The notes under the pieces are model-generated. The model was not told the DNA's origin and made no database searches. It saw nothing but the letters and a program-made list of their open reading frames with translations. Shown here piece by piece: positions 44,294 to 57,954 of a stretch of 64,000 nt of DNA. A program made the position numbers and the translations under genes. Origin of the DNA: Plantago major (lineage: Eukaryota > Streptophyta > Magnoliopsida > Lamiales > Plantaginaceae); NCBI GenBank assembly GCA_026545765.1, contig CM048841.1, positions 101,327,352 to 101,391,351 of the forward strand, read 5' to 3'. Positions within the stretch are counted from its first letter, which is position 1; each line of letters opens with the position of its first letter.

Positions 44294-45423
44294 TCCGTGA
44301 TGTTCGTGGCTTATCGTAGTGAAGTGATGAAGTGGTTGAGTGATCTCTGGTTTTTGAAGAATATGCTTCAATGATGTAGAGAAGAGGAAGATGGAAAGAA
44401 GGAGAAATGAAGAGTCTGTTGAAAGGAGATTGTATTAATTGAAATCAATTAACTGATAGGATTAGTTATCATTACTAATCTTGATTCTCACGAAATTATA
44501 CCCATTTCCATGGCATTGCAATAATTCCGTTAAGTATGAGGGTTTAGTTATCGAGTCGAACTAATAGTCGGAACAATATACGAGTCGAACAATATTGTTT
44601 TTCAAAAGATTGAACTCGACAAATATTAGTCGGTCCAAATAATATCAAGTCCGAAATATCCTATCTCCACAATACTAATGAATCGATAATAGACATTTCA
44701 TTAAAATAGCACATTCGACAATAAAAAAACAAAAAAAAAACATGTGCGACTAATCTTCGAGACAAAACCTATCGGATTTTTAGTTTACACCATTTCTCTC
44801 ATATCAGTAGTAAAATCGAGTACTAACAACTGCTCAATCAAATTATAAATTCTCCTTACAATCCTAACTTATTTGCAGCGGTGCATTTGATTTGGACCTT
44901 TATTTGCATATCCGTAACGGTAACCAGCAGAAAGTAATAGAATTAGTAACAATTGATTTCAAATTAAGGATAAACACAAATGCGACAATTATCCACGTGT
45001 ACGAGGAATTCGTCAAAAACGTCCAAATTGAAACCTTGGTACAGTATTGGCGCCAAAATCAATGTCTCCATCACAATTTGGGTAGGGTTTCTGATTAATA
45101 AAACCCCCAAATCAACACCCAAATGCAACATACGAAATGCATCGAACCAAACACCAAATGCTATTGAAGTGCAACATGTCACTATCAGAGTAAAAAAAAA
45201 GGGCCCCACGAGGCCAAACGCGCATAAACCAATCACCAAATGCTATTCAACAAGTGTATTTCGGACTTGAAAGCGACAGGTGAAATGCGTAACAATACAC
45301 CAAACCAATCACCCTATATTCGGACAAAATGCGGTCAAACACGTCTCCCAAACGCATTTTCCACTTCGGGCCTAAAATCCGCTATTTGATCGGAGCCAAT
45401 AGCGGATTCAAACCAAGCAGCCC
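44294..45423. other. Right subterminal region of the Harbinger element
   Basis: Non-coding. From 45120 onward the words 'ccaaatgctatt' (45156, 45236), 'accaatcacc' (45230, 45304) and 'aaacgcattt' are repeated. These are likely transposase-binding or ORF1-binding sites, as in other Harbinger ends. Confidence 0.5.
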
Positions 45424-45426
45424 TAA

Positions 45427-46058
45427 TTTACCTAGTAAACCTAGTGTTCGATTATTTTGTTTAGCATAAGTGTAGATTAAAAAGTTCAAATCAAAACCTC
45501 ATTATGTTCATTCGAATTCGAGCAAGTAGCCTGCCAATGTCCTGGAAAGATCAACTTCTGAATCAAATTACCCCATTATATATACCTACTTAATGTGGTC
45601 TGCTTGCTTACGCATATCTTGCCTAATTAAAACCTAATTTAATATACGAGTCTCGACCAATAACTACCGACAAATATAAATTTGTGCGACACTTATCCGC
45701 GACAGCTACCGATAAATTGTTATGACATGACAATAAAATATCAAAATTCCTAATACTTAAAGCATGAAATTTACTAAAAGTGGTTGTTCCCCTCATTACT
45801 CGTTTTAGGTGAATAAAGACAAATAAAATACCAAACGATACCGTGACAATGTACGTGCACTGGCGGAAAACATATAAAACACATTCGAAATGAAATGAAC
45901 GATCCAGATCACCTCTCAGAACGTACTTATCCACCTTGAACCGTCCAGATCAACCTCCCATACAAATCACTTGTGTTTCCGTTTCTCTCTCTAAACCCCA
46001 CTCTCTCTCTCTAAAAACCATTCACCACCATTCACCAAACCAAAACCACTTATTCTAG
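45427..46058. promoter_or_regulatory. Upstream region of the SnRK1 beta-subunit gene
   Basis: No gene. The last 120 bases are CT-rich (CTCTCTCTCTAAACCCC, CTCTCTCTCTCT), a common plant core-promoter or leader feature. Confidence 0.45.
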
Positions 46059-46066
46059 TATATATA
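46059..46066 (+). promoter_or_regulatory. Candidate TATA box of the SnRK1 beta-subunit gene
   Basis: TATATATA lies about 108 bases upstream of the ATG at 46167, after a CT-rich stretch. The leader contains a (GA)n tract just before the start codon and one upstream ATG in frame at 46122. Confidence 0.45.
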
Positions 46067-46166
46067 CACACACTCACTGATTCACCCAACTCACAGACTC
46101 ACACATACAAAGTACAAACAGTTGATACTCCAGTTGAGAGAGAGAGAGAGAGAAAGAGAAGAAGAG

Positions 46167-49100
46167 ATGGGAAATGCTAATGGCAGAGCGGAACAAGGCA
46201 TCCAGTACGGCAGCGAGGAATTTGTGGCCGGAGCTGAGCTCCACGCGCCTCCAGTTGGTGTTGATTCACGGCTGTCGCGATCGCCGCTGCTGTTTTCGTC
46301 TCAGGTGAATGAAATGGAGTTTCCGTTTTAATCATATCGCTGTGTATGCATGTCTAGCTAGAGATAGAGATACAGCTTCGAGAATCGTTCGAGTGTTTTT
46401 TTACTGTGAGCTTATTTGAGCTAAATTGTGCTTGTTGTGAATTTACTTTTTGTGAGTTCGTGTTGCAATGAGATCGATGAAGCATATCGATTCTGTTTGG
46501 TTTGCATTTGATTGTTGATGTATGTTGATTTCACTTCGTTCGGCTTTGGAATTAGGAAATGCATGTAGCTTAGAGAATCGTTCGAGTGTTTTCTACTGCG
46601 AGCTTATGTTTGAGTTGAATTGTGCTTGTTGTGAATTTACTCTCTGTGAGTTCGTGTTGCAGACTTACAGTGAGATCGATGAAGATATCAATTCTGTTTG
46701 GTTTGAATTTGATTGTTGATGTTTTTTGATCTGTTAGAGTTGAGCTTTGTTGATTGATATATTGTGTTCGCTTCACTTCGTTTGGATTTGGAACTAGGAA
46801 ATGCATGTCTAGCTCGAGATATGGCTAAGAGAATTGGTCGAGTTTTTTTTTACTGTGAGCTTACATTTGAGTTGAATTACTTTTTGTGAGTTCGTGTTGC
46901 AATGAGATCGGTAAAGTATATCAATTCTGTTTGGTTTGATTGTTGCTGTTTGTTGATTTCACTTCGTTTGGCTTTGGAATTAGGAAATGCATGTCTAGCT
47001 CGAGATGTATCTAAGAGAATCATTCCAGTGTTTTTTACTGCGAGCTAACATTTGACTTGAATTGTGCTTGTTGTGTTGTGAATTTATTACTCTGTGTGGT
47101 TCGTGTTGCAGACTTGCAGTGAGATCGATGAAGATATCAATTCTGTTTGGTTTGAATTTGATTGTTGCCGTATGTTGATTTGTTAGCGTTGAGCTTCGTT
47201 GATTGATATATTGTGTTCGCTTCACTTCGTTTGGCTTTGGAATTAGGAAATGATGCATGTCTAGCTCGAGATATATCTAAGAGAATCGTTCGAGTGTTTT
47301 TTACTGATAGCTGACATTTGAGTTGAATTGTGCTTGTTGTGAATTTACTTTTCGTGAGTTCGTGTTGCAATGAGATCGATGAACATTAAATATGTTTGGT
47401 TTGATTGTTGTTGTTAGTGGATTTGTTAGAGTTGAGCTTCGTTGATTGATACACTGTGTTTACTTCACTTTGTTTGGCTTTGGAATTAGGATTATGTTTG
47501 AAGTTTCAACAGGAGGAATTGATTTAGCTAGTAATTTTAGTTTTGCTCGGACTTGTAGGATGTGCTTCATGTAAATGTTTTTACCATAGCTTAAATTTTC
47601 TGATCTCTAAGCTCCGATGACCTGAGAAGAATTCCAAATTTGTGCATGAGATGAGGCTATAAACTACTTTTTGAAACTTAACTTGGCATTCTATATTAGT
47701 AAATTATCTTGAGACTTGAAGTGAAAAGTAATTTGAAAATCGAAGGTAAGGAATCCTTGAGGATGAGGTCCACCACCTTCATTTGAGATTATTGAATGGC
47801 ATTCTATATTAGTAAACATGCTTCTCATGTTTCGGGTTTTGGTAACAAATTTATCCAGATGTCAATTTGGTGGAGTTTAGTTGATACTTGATAGGTGTTG
47901 GGATGCAATTGAATATAGAAGCATGCATGCACGTACACTCTCTCATCGTCAATGTGTTTTGGAGATCTCATTATTTACCTATTTTGCACGTGTTTGTCGT
48001 GCTCGATGCACGTGAGCATAATAATTATTTTTTATGCGTCTGAGACACAATATCATGTGCATAACAGCCTTGTGCCTTACCCCAAGCTTGGGATGCTCAC
48101 ATTCTACAGCCTCTTAAGAGAATAACTCACATTTTTCTGGTTACATCAGCACTGTACAATCTGCATGGGCCGCTCAATATATGCCTTTTCTATATACTTA
48201 TGCTGGCACTAAATAATTGAGTGGCCGCTCTGCTACCTTCTGCTGAAGTTGCATAGTTTCTTGCTCTCATTTTCTTTTTTTTTTCTTTCCAATTTTTTGC
48301 TCTTCTACCATTTCCTTACTGTCCTGGTTTGTATATCCTGTAGATTGGTCTATTAGTGGCATCTTGTATCTCGAGTGTGTTTGGGCACTTCTGATTATTT
48401 CCATTCGTTACCCATGTGTAAGTGAAACTCCCTCAAATTCGGTGATAGATAAAAATGTTTTATGTAAGTGATACTTGGATTCTAGAATAAAATTAGAAAA
48501 TACGATAACTTTGAAAGACTGGAGTAAATACAGTAATCTACAAGAAACGTCTTTAAAACCCTCTAGAATCTCTTTCGTATCGTAACCCTGTGGATATGAA
48601 GGTCAACTATATTGTCCAACATACTTTTATTACCTCTATCATGATTGTGTTAAACAATTTCTATTTTTTCACCTTGACAGGCACCAACCATTCCTCTACT
48701 AAGGAATGGCTCCACACGGTTGCGGCAGAATAATTCTCAGGGATCTGCTGGTCAACCCCTTGAATTAGGTATACCCACTTTGATAACATGGAGCCTTGGT
48801 GGTGACCATGTATCGGTCAAAGGATCCTGGGATAACTGGAGAGAGAGGTAATTCTTCACATTGCTTCATTTATGAGCTTCAAGACTGAAATATTAATTTG
48901 CTGTTACATAAATAAGCAATGAGAAATAAATGGCATATGTGTGTAATTTATCAAACATATTTTCAACTCCCTCTATATACAGAGAGATTCTTCTTTTGCA
49001 GAAAAACACTGCAAAAGGCAGGTAAGGACCACTCATTGGTCTTGGTCCTCGCAGCAGGGATATACCATTTCAGCTTTTGTGTTGATGGCGAGATGAGACA

Positions 49101-49174
49101 CATTCCGCACCTTCCAAGTGAAGTGAATGAGAAGGGCTTTACCTGCAACATAATCGAAGTCACTGTAAGTCGAA

Positions 49175-49235
<61 letters not shown>

Positions 49236-50583
49236 TAAATTGCAGTAAAATAAAACTGGTTAATCTATATATATTGGTAAATTGCACAAGTATTGGTAAA
49301 TTGCAGTAAAATAAAACGTTGGCAAAACTGGTTAATCTCTTTGTAAATTCTTTGTAAGTTGTGCATGTCAAATTATCAACCACATATTGCATTCCTGAAT
49401 ACTTGTGCTTGCTAATAATGATTATAAAAGTTTCAATAACCTTTGGCGTTGCTTATTAACTTCTTTCCTTTGTTGTCCTTTTCTTTTTTGGTGCCAAGGC
49501 ATTGCTTATTATAAATGCTTTACACTCTTGAGATTTGATCATTAAAACTGCATGCTAGACGACATTGATTACGAAAATACTTCCATTATCTGGTCTGGTG
49601 ACTTGTTGAAAGAGCTTGTATGCTATCCCTGATATTTAGTTTTGCTTTTTTGTAGAACAACTCCACCAGTGTATGATTTAGCACACTTGATATTGCTCTT
49701 CGTTGTCTAACAGTGCTTTATTTGTCATATGTGCCCATTTGTTATGTGTCATACTCAAACTGTTAGCTATGCAAATCTATAAGGCTGAGCCAGCGCGCAA
49801 TAACATTTTAGATTTGATTTGTGCATATGTTTTGAAGGGAGGAAATCAACAGAATTAGTATATTTACAAAATTTGGAATACAACAAAGCTATTGTACTGG
49901 CATTTATGAGCGCTAAGAAGCCAGGCAAAAAATCGACATATTCAGGTCATGATTCCGTCTAACTAACTGTACGGAAGAATATACAAATTTGTGTATTTAA
50001 ACGAAGGAATCTAGTTTGTTATGCAGCACATCGTTATTTTGTTTCCTGACACATCAATATCAAATGCGGAGGAGCTTTTACTCTGATATGAACTGGTTCC
50101 ATAAGCCATTGCATGCCACCAATGTTAGAAGTTAATTTTTGCACGCATTTGCATTTCTGTTGCGCGACCATTAGCTTCTGCTGAACTTATGTGTTCTCTG
50201 ACGATGTTATTATTGTTCGAATTATGTTTTCCTTATAACCTTACAACTTATTTACGGATCAACAGGAGTATGTTCCAGACAACCTTGCTGGTGTGTCTGA
50301 GTTTGAGGCTCCCTCATCACCAGACTCAAGCTACACCCAATCCTTCTTTGACGATGAAGATTTCGACAAAGATCCTCTGGGGATTCCCCCTCAACTCCAG
50401 TCAACCATGCTATACCCAGAAACCTGCAAAGACACTTCGAAACCTAAGCATGTGGTGCTTGACCACCTGCTTGTGAATAAAACACTGTCCTCTCCGTCGG
50501 TGGTTGCACTCGGTACAACTCACCGGTTTCAGTCCAAGTACGTAACTGTTGTCCTTTTTAAATCAGTAAAGAGGCATCAATAA
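46167..50583 (+). CDS. SNF1-related protein kinase (SnRK1) regulatory subunit beta
   Basis: Scaffold subunit linking the SnRK1 catalytic alpha subunit and the gamma subunit in the energy-sensing kinase complex. Four GT-AG exons: 46167-46304, 48681-48847, 49002-49164 and 50266-50583, giving 261 residues. I choose the ATG at 46167 because it yields MGNANGRAEQ, an N-myristoylation signal typical of beta-1/beta-2 subunits. An in-frame ATG at 46122 would bury it behind a (GA)n-coded Arg/Glu run. Residues about 80-160 are the carbohydrate-binding CBM48 domain (ITWSLGGDHVSVKGSWDNW, then GIYHFSFCVDGEMRHIPHLP). The C-terminal ASC domain shows PKHVVLDHLLVNKTLSSPSV and THRFQSKYVTVVLFKSVKR. No frame damage. 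Intron 1 is 2.4 kb with tandem repeats. Confidence 0.93.
46345..47490 (+). repeat. Five-copy tandem repeat in intron 1 of the SnRK1 beta gene
   Basis: Five adjacent copies of a 180-270 base unit. The marker 'gagaatcgttcgagtg' or a close variant stands at about 46379, 46573, 46829, 47014 and 47281. Each copy continues with 'gaattgtgcttgttgtgaattta', 'gtgagttcgtgttgca', 'gagatcgatgaag' and 'cttcacttcgtttggctttg', then 'ggaaatgcatgtctagc'. Lengths vary because some copies lack inner segments. All copies keep the same orientation. Confidence 0.85.
49170..49231 (+). repeat. (TA)n microsatellite in intron 3 of the SnRK1 beta gene
   Basis: A long uninterrupted AT alternation begins six bases after the splice donor at 49165. 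Length polymorphism here could affect splicing efficiency. A 35-base duplication ('attggtaaattgcagtaaaataaaac') follows near 49232-49316. Confidence 0.85.
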
Positions 50584-53117
50584 CTCTGCACTTGGATGTT
50601 ATGCTTGATTTTTTATGGTGTATTGAAGTCTGATAAATGTAATCAGACTTAATCATGCTGTATATACATTAAACTTTTGAGCACTTCGCCTTTTGTGCAT
50701 TTTTTTATCTTTCGCAATTTTGAAGTCTCCTTGTTTTCTAATATTGCACCCGTGTTGCGAAATACTAGTAATCTGTTTGCGACCAGTGTTTGAAGTATTG
50801 CTGGAAATAGATATAGCAAACAAGTCTGAACAGGAATCCATTCCAGTAGTAGAGAGCGTAGATGAAAATATTACAGAATTAGTAATTAGCACTGTTTCTC
50901 AACTTATTTTCGAAAATACACACCTAGGATTAGGCCTAGTGCTATTTTTGGACCCCTTTACTTGATGCAGAGGTCTCGAGGGTTACCTTATTGATCTAGA
51001 ACAGTAGTTCTGTAGTAGGATAGTGGCCTGAGTTTAGAGTATAACGCAGAGATCACGAGCCCTCTTCTTGTTTTTATTGTTGCCGGAGAAACTTCCCCTC
51101 CTTGATTGCCTTGTTCCTCGCCTCTTTTCATCAAACTGAAGCCTTCGCCTTCTGCATTTAGGAGCAACTGGTTAAGTCATTACCGAATAGGGAACCAAAT
51201 ACCTGCTCTCATTTCAATGAAACTTCAGAACAATTTTAGTTGTTGAATGCTCCTCTGGTTTTCAGTGAAATTACTTGGGAAAATATTTGTTGAAATGTTT
51301 ATTTTGGTGTCCCATACTACTACCCAGCTATGTTTTCTGAAATACATTCCAAACAACATTTGTCCATTGTCACCAGAAATTAGCGAAAATTGCACTTTTA
51401 TGTTCAGACAAACATACATCTGGAATTTTTTCTGATTGTAAAATGACCAAGGCCAGACCAACTTGGCAACTTGGCACTGACCTCTCCCCAGTAATAGAAT
51501 TGAAAAGGAGGTTAAAAGACCGAGTAAACATCTTCGCTCTCCCATACTACTTCAGCGGGGTTCATGAGATGCTACACCTCTTTCATACTTTTAGACGGGT
51601 GAATGAGATGCTACAAGTCCGACTAACTGTCCCGCCCGCCCGTCTTCACTTTTCATGCTTTCTTCTCTTTGATATTCGCAAGGAGTAAATACACACCAAG
51701 GAGAAATCAAGCGAAATACTTGGGCCACAACCTCACTGTTCTCATCGTTTTGAGCTCCGGTAGCTTGTAACAGATGACCCAGACATGATCGGAAAATTCC
51801 TCGAGTGGATCGAGGGAAAAGGGGGGAGAATTGCTTGTGTGCATTTCGCCCTCGGCAAAGAAAGAAAGGTGCAATAAAACTGCAGAAAGATGCCCCACGG
51901 AGAGCTCAACTAAGCACAAAAAGAGGAATCACATGAAAAGTGGATTCCTCACCTCGAGTTCGATCATTACAGGTTTAAAAAACACATGAACGTTGTGGGG
52001 TTTCACCAGCTTGTGCATGCTACACGAACCAGATGCCGAAAACAAACATCGCAAAAGTGAAAAAGAACCATATATTTTCTTGATTATATACAATTGGTAG
52101 GCCATGGTTCAAAACTTTAGAAGCAGGAAGAACGTGTGGCGCACTCACCAAAGGAAAAGATGCCTGGACATATAATAATTTGTGCAAAGGTTTATACTAG
52201 CAATTACCCCAATTTAGAACAATGCTACTGTATATTCGGAATTTTCAAAACGGTAGGAAGGAATATTGTACGTATGAATTATACTTGCATCACAGTCGCA
52301 GAATCCTGAGCTGCAGCCAACGAGGGAAATTGATAACTTGTAACGAAGTTCACCCTCTAGGTTAGGGAAGAAGGCGTATGTTAAAATGTTCAAGGTGTTA
52401 AAAGGGTACAACCGTACAAGGTAGACACCAGCAGTGCAGCCAGGAATGGGAAGAATGCAGGCAGATATAAAAACGCTGTGGAGCACACCAAAAAGTGTGA
52501 GGGGAAGAAGAAAGTAACAAGGGGAACGGGTACAAAAAAGTAAGAAACCATAATTTAAAAGAGTAGAGAGCGAAGGCTTGCGTTGCAGTTGAGCTAAATA
52601 TATACATCACTTGGGACACCAGTCTGGTAGGGCATTGTCTGGGCAGGGGGCTAATGATTCCAATTTCCATCGCATGATACCCAATGCACAGTAAGGCTGG
52701 GACGCATACTAATTTGAATTGGAAAAGAGACAAAGAGCAGCATGAGACTATGAGAGAATACAGGTAAGAGTACCAACAGGCGTATGAAATCATAAAGTTC
52801 AAACTTCAAAATGGCATATCAACAAAAAATTCAATGTTTTCCAACTGTACTAGGTTCATAATAGCAAATGTTGGAAGAAATAGTTCACAGCCCTAACAAC
52901 CCAAAACACTAGAACAAAAGAAAGGCAAACGAGCATATAACAAAGAACATCACATAAAAAACATTGCAAACAGCAAAATAGGCAAGCACCCAACCATTGT
53001 TAACGACGCAAGAAGTGCCCATCCTAACCAGAAAAGAAATCTCATCAAACTTATCTGCCCTGTTCCTTTTTGGTCTACCCCAAATTTTTGAAAAGATTAG
53101 TTTGGGTGGTTTAGATC
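50584..53117. other. Intergenic region between SnRK1 beta and calmodulin genes
   Basis: Contains the 3' UTRs of the two convergent genes. Several 80-130 codon open frames (for example 52398-52802, -) lack recognisable motifs and are not supported. Two short related phrases, 'catgagatgctacacctctttcata' and 'gaatgagatgctacaagtccg' near 51563-51620, are tandem-like. Confidence 0.45.
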
Positions 53118-54490
<1,373 letters not shown>

Positions 54491-54612
54491 TTTCCGATCG
54501 AAGTTTTTGGATGTGTAGTGGCTAATAGATTATGAGAGCGAGAAATGGGTTGGTACACAGAGAGATATGTGTTGTATGTCAACGAAGAAATTAATGGAGA
54601 GGTGTGGGGCTC

Positions 54613-54620
54613 TTATATAA
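54613..54620 (-). promoter_or_regulatory. TATA box of the calmodulin gene
   Basis: TTATATAA (read the same on both strands) about 125 bases upstream of the calmodulin ATG. A (GAA)n tract lies just further upstream at 54628-54650. Confidence 0.6.
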
Positions 54621-54650
54621 ACTCGGGATGAAGAAGAAGAAGAAGAAGAA

Positions 54651-55170
54651 TCGGATGCCTTTCTTTTACTTTTCTTTCCATTTTTTTTTTTTCCATTTCG
54701 TACCGACCCGAATCCTAATCGATTAATTTTCGACCCATTGGAATTTTCATTTGGAATCGTTTATGAGTCATATGTTGGTCTCGTACATACTTCCCGTTGC
54801 ATTTGTCCTCACTCGAAAAATCTTCCATTTGAACATCCATCCTAAAATCATTTTGCATAGGCACGCACGCATAATTTAAAGTTATTATAACTAGATTTTT
54901 GAAAATATTCATATGATTAGTGTCATCGATCCGTTTCAAATACTATTTTAACTTTTGACCTTACTAGCTGCCCTGACTGACCAAACGCAACCTTTAGGGT
55001 TTAATCAATCAGGTTCCTTTTATTATATCTCACCACTAACCAATCTAGAATTCTATACCCGTCAATTTTTGTCAGGGTCATTGCTTTCGGACATTTCATC
55101 ACTGATATGATGGATCCAGTCACCAACATGCACTTCCTTTCTCACTTGAAAACTTTTAGTGGGTCACAAG
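54651..55170. other. Upstream flank of the calmodulin gene
   Basis: No gene or element is recognised. Confidence 0.45.
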
Positions 55171-55601
55171 AGTATGATCGAATCAGAATTTTTATCGAAG
55201 AATTTCGATAAAAGTTTCGATTGCCGAAATTTTTTTTAAATGAGTTTCAATGAATCTCAGAAAGTTTCGTCGGCTAATTTCAGTTATAGTTATTATTAAT
55301 TATATAATATATATTTAAAAATTAAAAAAAAAAAAAACAAAACCCTACTTCATTTTTGGAAATTTTCGAGCTTTCGAAATTGAAATTTTATTTTAAGTTT
55401 CGAATTCACGAAATAACTTTCGAGCTTTAAAGGTTCGATTTGGAAAAAAAATCGAGCTCACGAGCCGAGCTCGAGTCGAACAAATTATTTCGAGCTCGAG
55501 CTCGAGCTCAAATTTTGCAACTCGATCGATCGAGCTCGAGCACAAAAATGATAAACGAGCCGAGCTCGAGTCGAACATAGCTCGGCTCGTTTGCATGCCT
55601 A
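55171..55601. mobile_element. hAT-type non-autonomous element (431 bases)
   Basis: The octamer GTCACAAG stands directly outside both ends (55163-55170 and 55602-55609), a perfect 8-base target duplication. The right end (reverse complement TAGGCATGCAAACGAGCC) belongs to the same family as the termini of the Pack-TYPE element at 25756-29107. The right subterminal half is full of CGAGCTCGAG words that can fold into hairpins. The left end (AGTATGATCGAATC) is more diverged. No coding content. Confidence 0.7.
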
Positions 55602-55609
55602 GTCACAAG

Positions 55610-56090
55610 TATTAAAATCAATCCAAATTAAGCCCGTTGCATGACTTTTAAATTTTTATTAGTTGATAGACAAAATTGATTCAGGTTCTTAATCCATTTA
55701 ATCACGGTTGAAGCTTCACCATTACACGATATAACCCTAGTGGCAGAATTAGCGAGCATGTTTCTTGATATCCAAGGAGACTAGTCTAGGTCCAAGATAG
55801 GAACCAATTGTCATTCACCAAGTTTATTGTTAGGGTTAGGTTAATTGTTGTTAGGTGTAGGAATCAGTTATAGACTGGATTTCTTCTTCCATTTATACTT
55901 GTCTTACATAAGTTTTCATGTCAATTCTTTCCTTTATTCTTTCACTTATGCAACTTTATAACATTCACAGGGAAGAGATCATTCAAGAGAAACTAATATA
56001 ATGTTCATCAAGCCAGTAACAGTGAGTTTGTTAAAATGTGATCTTACACAATATTGCGTAAATCCGGACCCAAAACCAACCCGGGCTCCC
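55610..56090. other. Spacer left of the Pong-type element
   Basis: No gene is recognised. Confidence 0.45.
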
Positions 56091-56445
56091 TAAGACCATA
56101 AATATCCATAACCACCCAAACACCCAACCTTCTTAATAAATAATTAATTTCTCTCTCCTTCACATACCCAACCTCCAACCAACTCAACCACAACAATAAA
56201 ATTCAAGTTTATCCATGACCACCACCAACCCAACCGATTCAATAAATTTTATTATTCTTTTCATTATTATCATAAAATAATTTTAATATATAATTAAATA
56301 TAATAGTAAAATATTGAAATATTAAATAATTATAATATATAATAATTATAATATAATATTAAAAATATTAATTTAGTTTGAAAACTTAAAATACAAGGTG
56401 ATGTGGCAATTTAAAACTACATTACAGAATTACATGGAAAAAAAA

Positions 56446-57860
56446 TTACAACGCTTCAAATGTAAATGCAAAATAAAAACGCTGCTGAAAGATAAAAAAA
56501 ATTGAAAAATTACATATTCGGTCCTCCTCATCATTAAAATGCTCCCATATGTGCTCAATTAAATCGTCCATAAGTTCATTGTGACTATTTCTGTTGCGAA
56601 GTTGGTCCCTGTTAGTCATATATCGGGCAAGACTTGCAATACGTTCATTGGAGTAGTTGAAAATAGGATCAACAACGGCTTCTTTGCCCTCATCTGCATT
56701 CACATGTCCGGGACGATCTTTCATGAATTCGGTGGGATCAGTATAGTTTAGGTAAGTGTCTCTTTCATCTTCAACTATCATATTATGGAGGATGATGCAA
56801 GCAATCATAATTTGACCAATGGCATGTCGATCCCATAGAAGACATGGATGTTTAATAAAAGAGAATACCAAAAGCCCGCTCAACATCTTTCCTAACAGCC
56901 TCTTGACGATTAGCAAATAACTTGTGCTTGCGAATAATTGGAGACTTAATAGATTTCACAAATGCAGCCCATTCAGGATAAATTCCATCAGTGAGGTAAT
57001 ACCCCATATTCCTTTCACGACCATTAACAGTGTAACTGATTTTCGGGGCACGCCCTGCTAAAATATCATTGAAAACAGGAGATTTGTGTAGCACATTAAT
57101 ATCATTGTTCGTACCTGGGGTTCCAAAAAATGCATGCCAGATCCAACAATCTTCTGACGCAACAGCTTCCAAAATGATTGTTGGCTTTCCACTTCTTCCT
57201 CGACATCGCCTCGCAAGAGGGACAATTCTTCCAGTCCCAATGCATGCAATCAATACTTCCCATCATTCCTGGAAATCCACGGCGTTCACCAATATGTAGA
57301 AGCCGCGCCATGTCGTCTTCGGTTGGACTCCTGAGGTATTCATTCCCAAAGTTGGCAATTACGCCCTCTACAAACTCCATAACTGATTTTCTTATCACCG
57401 CTCATTCGCAGGATTCATCATGCGTCTGGTGGTGTTCCATAAAGCAAAACTCTTATAGCAAGACATTTTTGAATCAAAGACATACCTAATCGACCGGTGG
57501 CATCCCGCTTTTGTTGAAAATATTCATCTAATCGAGCTTTTCCATTATACGTTCAACACATGCTTTCTCATTCGAAACCTCCCGTGGAAAACGTCTTCCG
57601 GTAGATTGGTTCCGGAAGAAGAGAAATACATTTTGTAAAAGTTTTGATGGCCTTCCCACGAATTCGCTCAATATGCCGCCTCCTAGCTCTAATATTGTGG
57701 TTTGTAGTCGTAACAACGAGTAGTGGGAATTTGGGAGACCACATCCTCGACAATGCGGTCAAGTGTTCGTTTTGTTGTAAACACGTTCTTCCCACTCTTC
57801 TTGAGAATCATCACCAATTAGAACCATGGAATATGTTCTCATTCGATGACATTATTTTAG
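56446..57860 (-). pseudogene. Pong-type Harbinger transposase, frameshifted
   Basis: The start is visible as MSSNENIFHGSNW near 57856 on the minus strand. The frame then shifts several times before the conserved core. Recognisable parts: RARRRHIERIRGKAIKTF; MARLLHIGERRGFPGMMGSI with DCMHWDWKNCP (first Asp); SGKPTIILEAVASEDCWIWH; FFGTPGTNNDINVLHKSPVF (second Asp); NMGYYLTDGIYPEWAAFVKS; AVRKDVERAFGIL (Glu); and RHAIGQIMIACIILHNMIVE with DERDTYLNYTDPTEF at the end. The full DDE triad is present but spread over at least three or four frames. The protein family is the plant PIF/Pong type. Confidence 0.8.
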
Positions 57861-57954
57861 GTGAAGAAATGGAAGGGATGAGGAAGACTTGAGTGTGAGT
57901 ATGGTAATGATCTCACCACATATAAAGAGATGGACTGAGCCATTCTTGAAGAAT

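Larger units (their letters stand above)
35902..45423. mobile_element. PIF/Harbinger element, 9.5 kb, with passenger genes
   Basis: The left end GGGCCTGATTGGTTTGATGC is matched inverted by the right end (reverse complement GGGCTGCTTGGTTTGAATCC). TAA flanks both ends (35899-35901 and 45424-45426), the usual PIF/Harbinger target. Both subterminal regions carry repeats of the words 'aaacgcattt', 'ccaatcac' and 'gatgcg'. Contents in order: HARBI1-type transposase (+), SANT/Myb-like gene (+), a diverged SANT-like gene (-), an LTR-like insertion, a Stowaway MITE and a gene for a PB1-like protein (-). Typical plant elements of this kind are 3-6 kb with only the first two genes. The transposase is damaged, so mobility would depend on another copy. 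Confidence 0.8.

Noticed and set aside
50653-50965. Overlapping open frames after the SnRK1 beta gene
   Set aside because: The SnRK1 beta frame ends cleanly at 50583 with the family's normal C-terminus; the later frames have no homology that I recognise.
52398-52802. 134-codon minus-strand frame with hydrophobic and Cys/Ser-rich stretches
   Set aside because: No family motif, no promoter or splice evidence; composition resembles the surrounding spacer.
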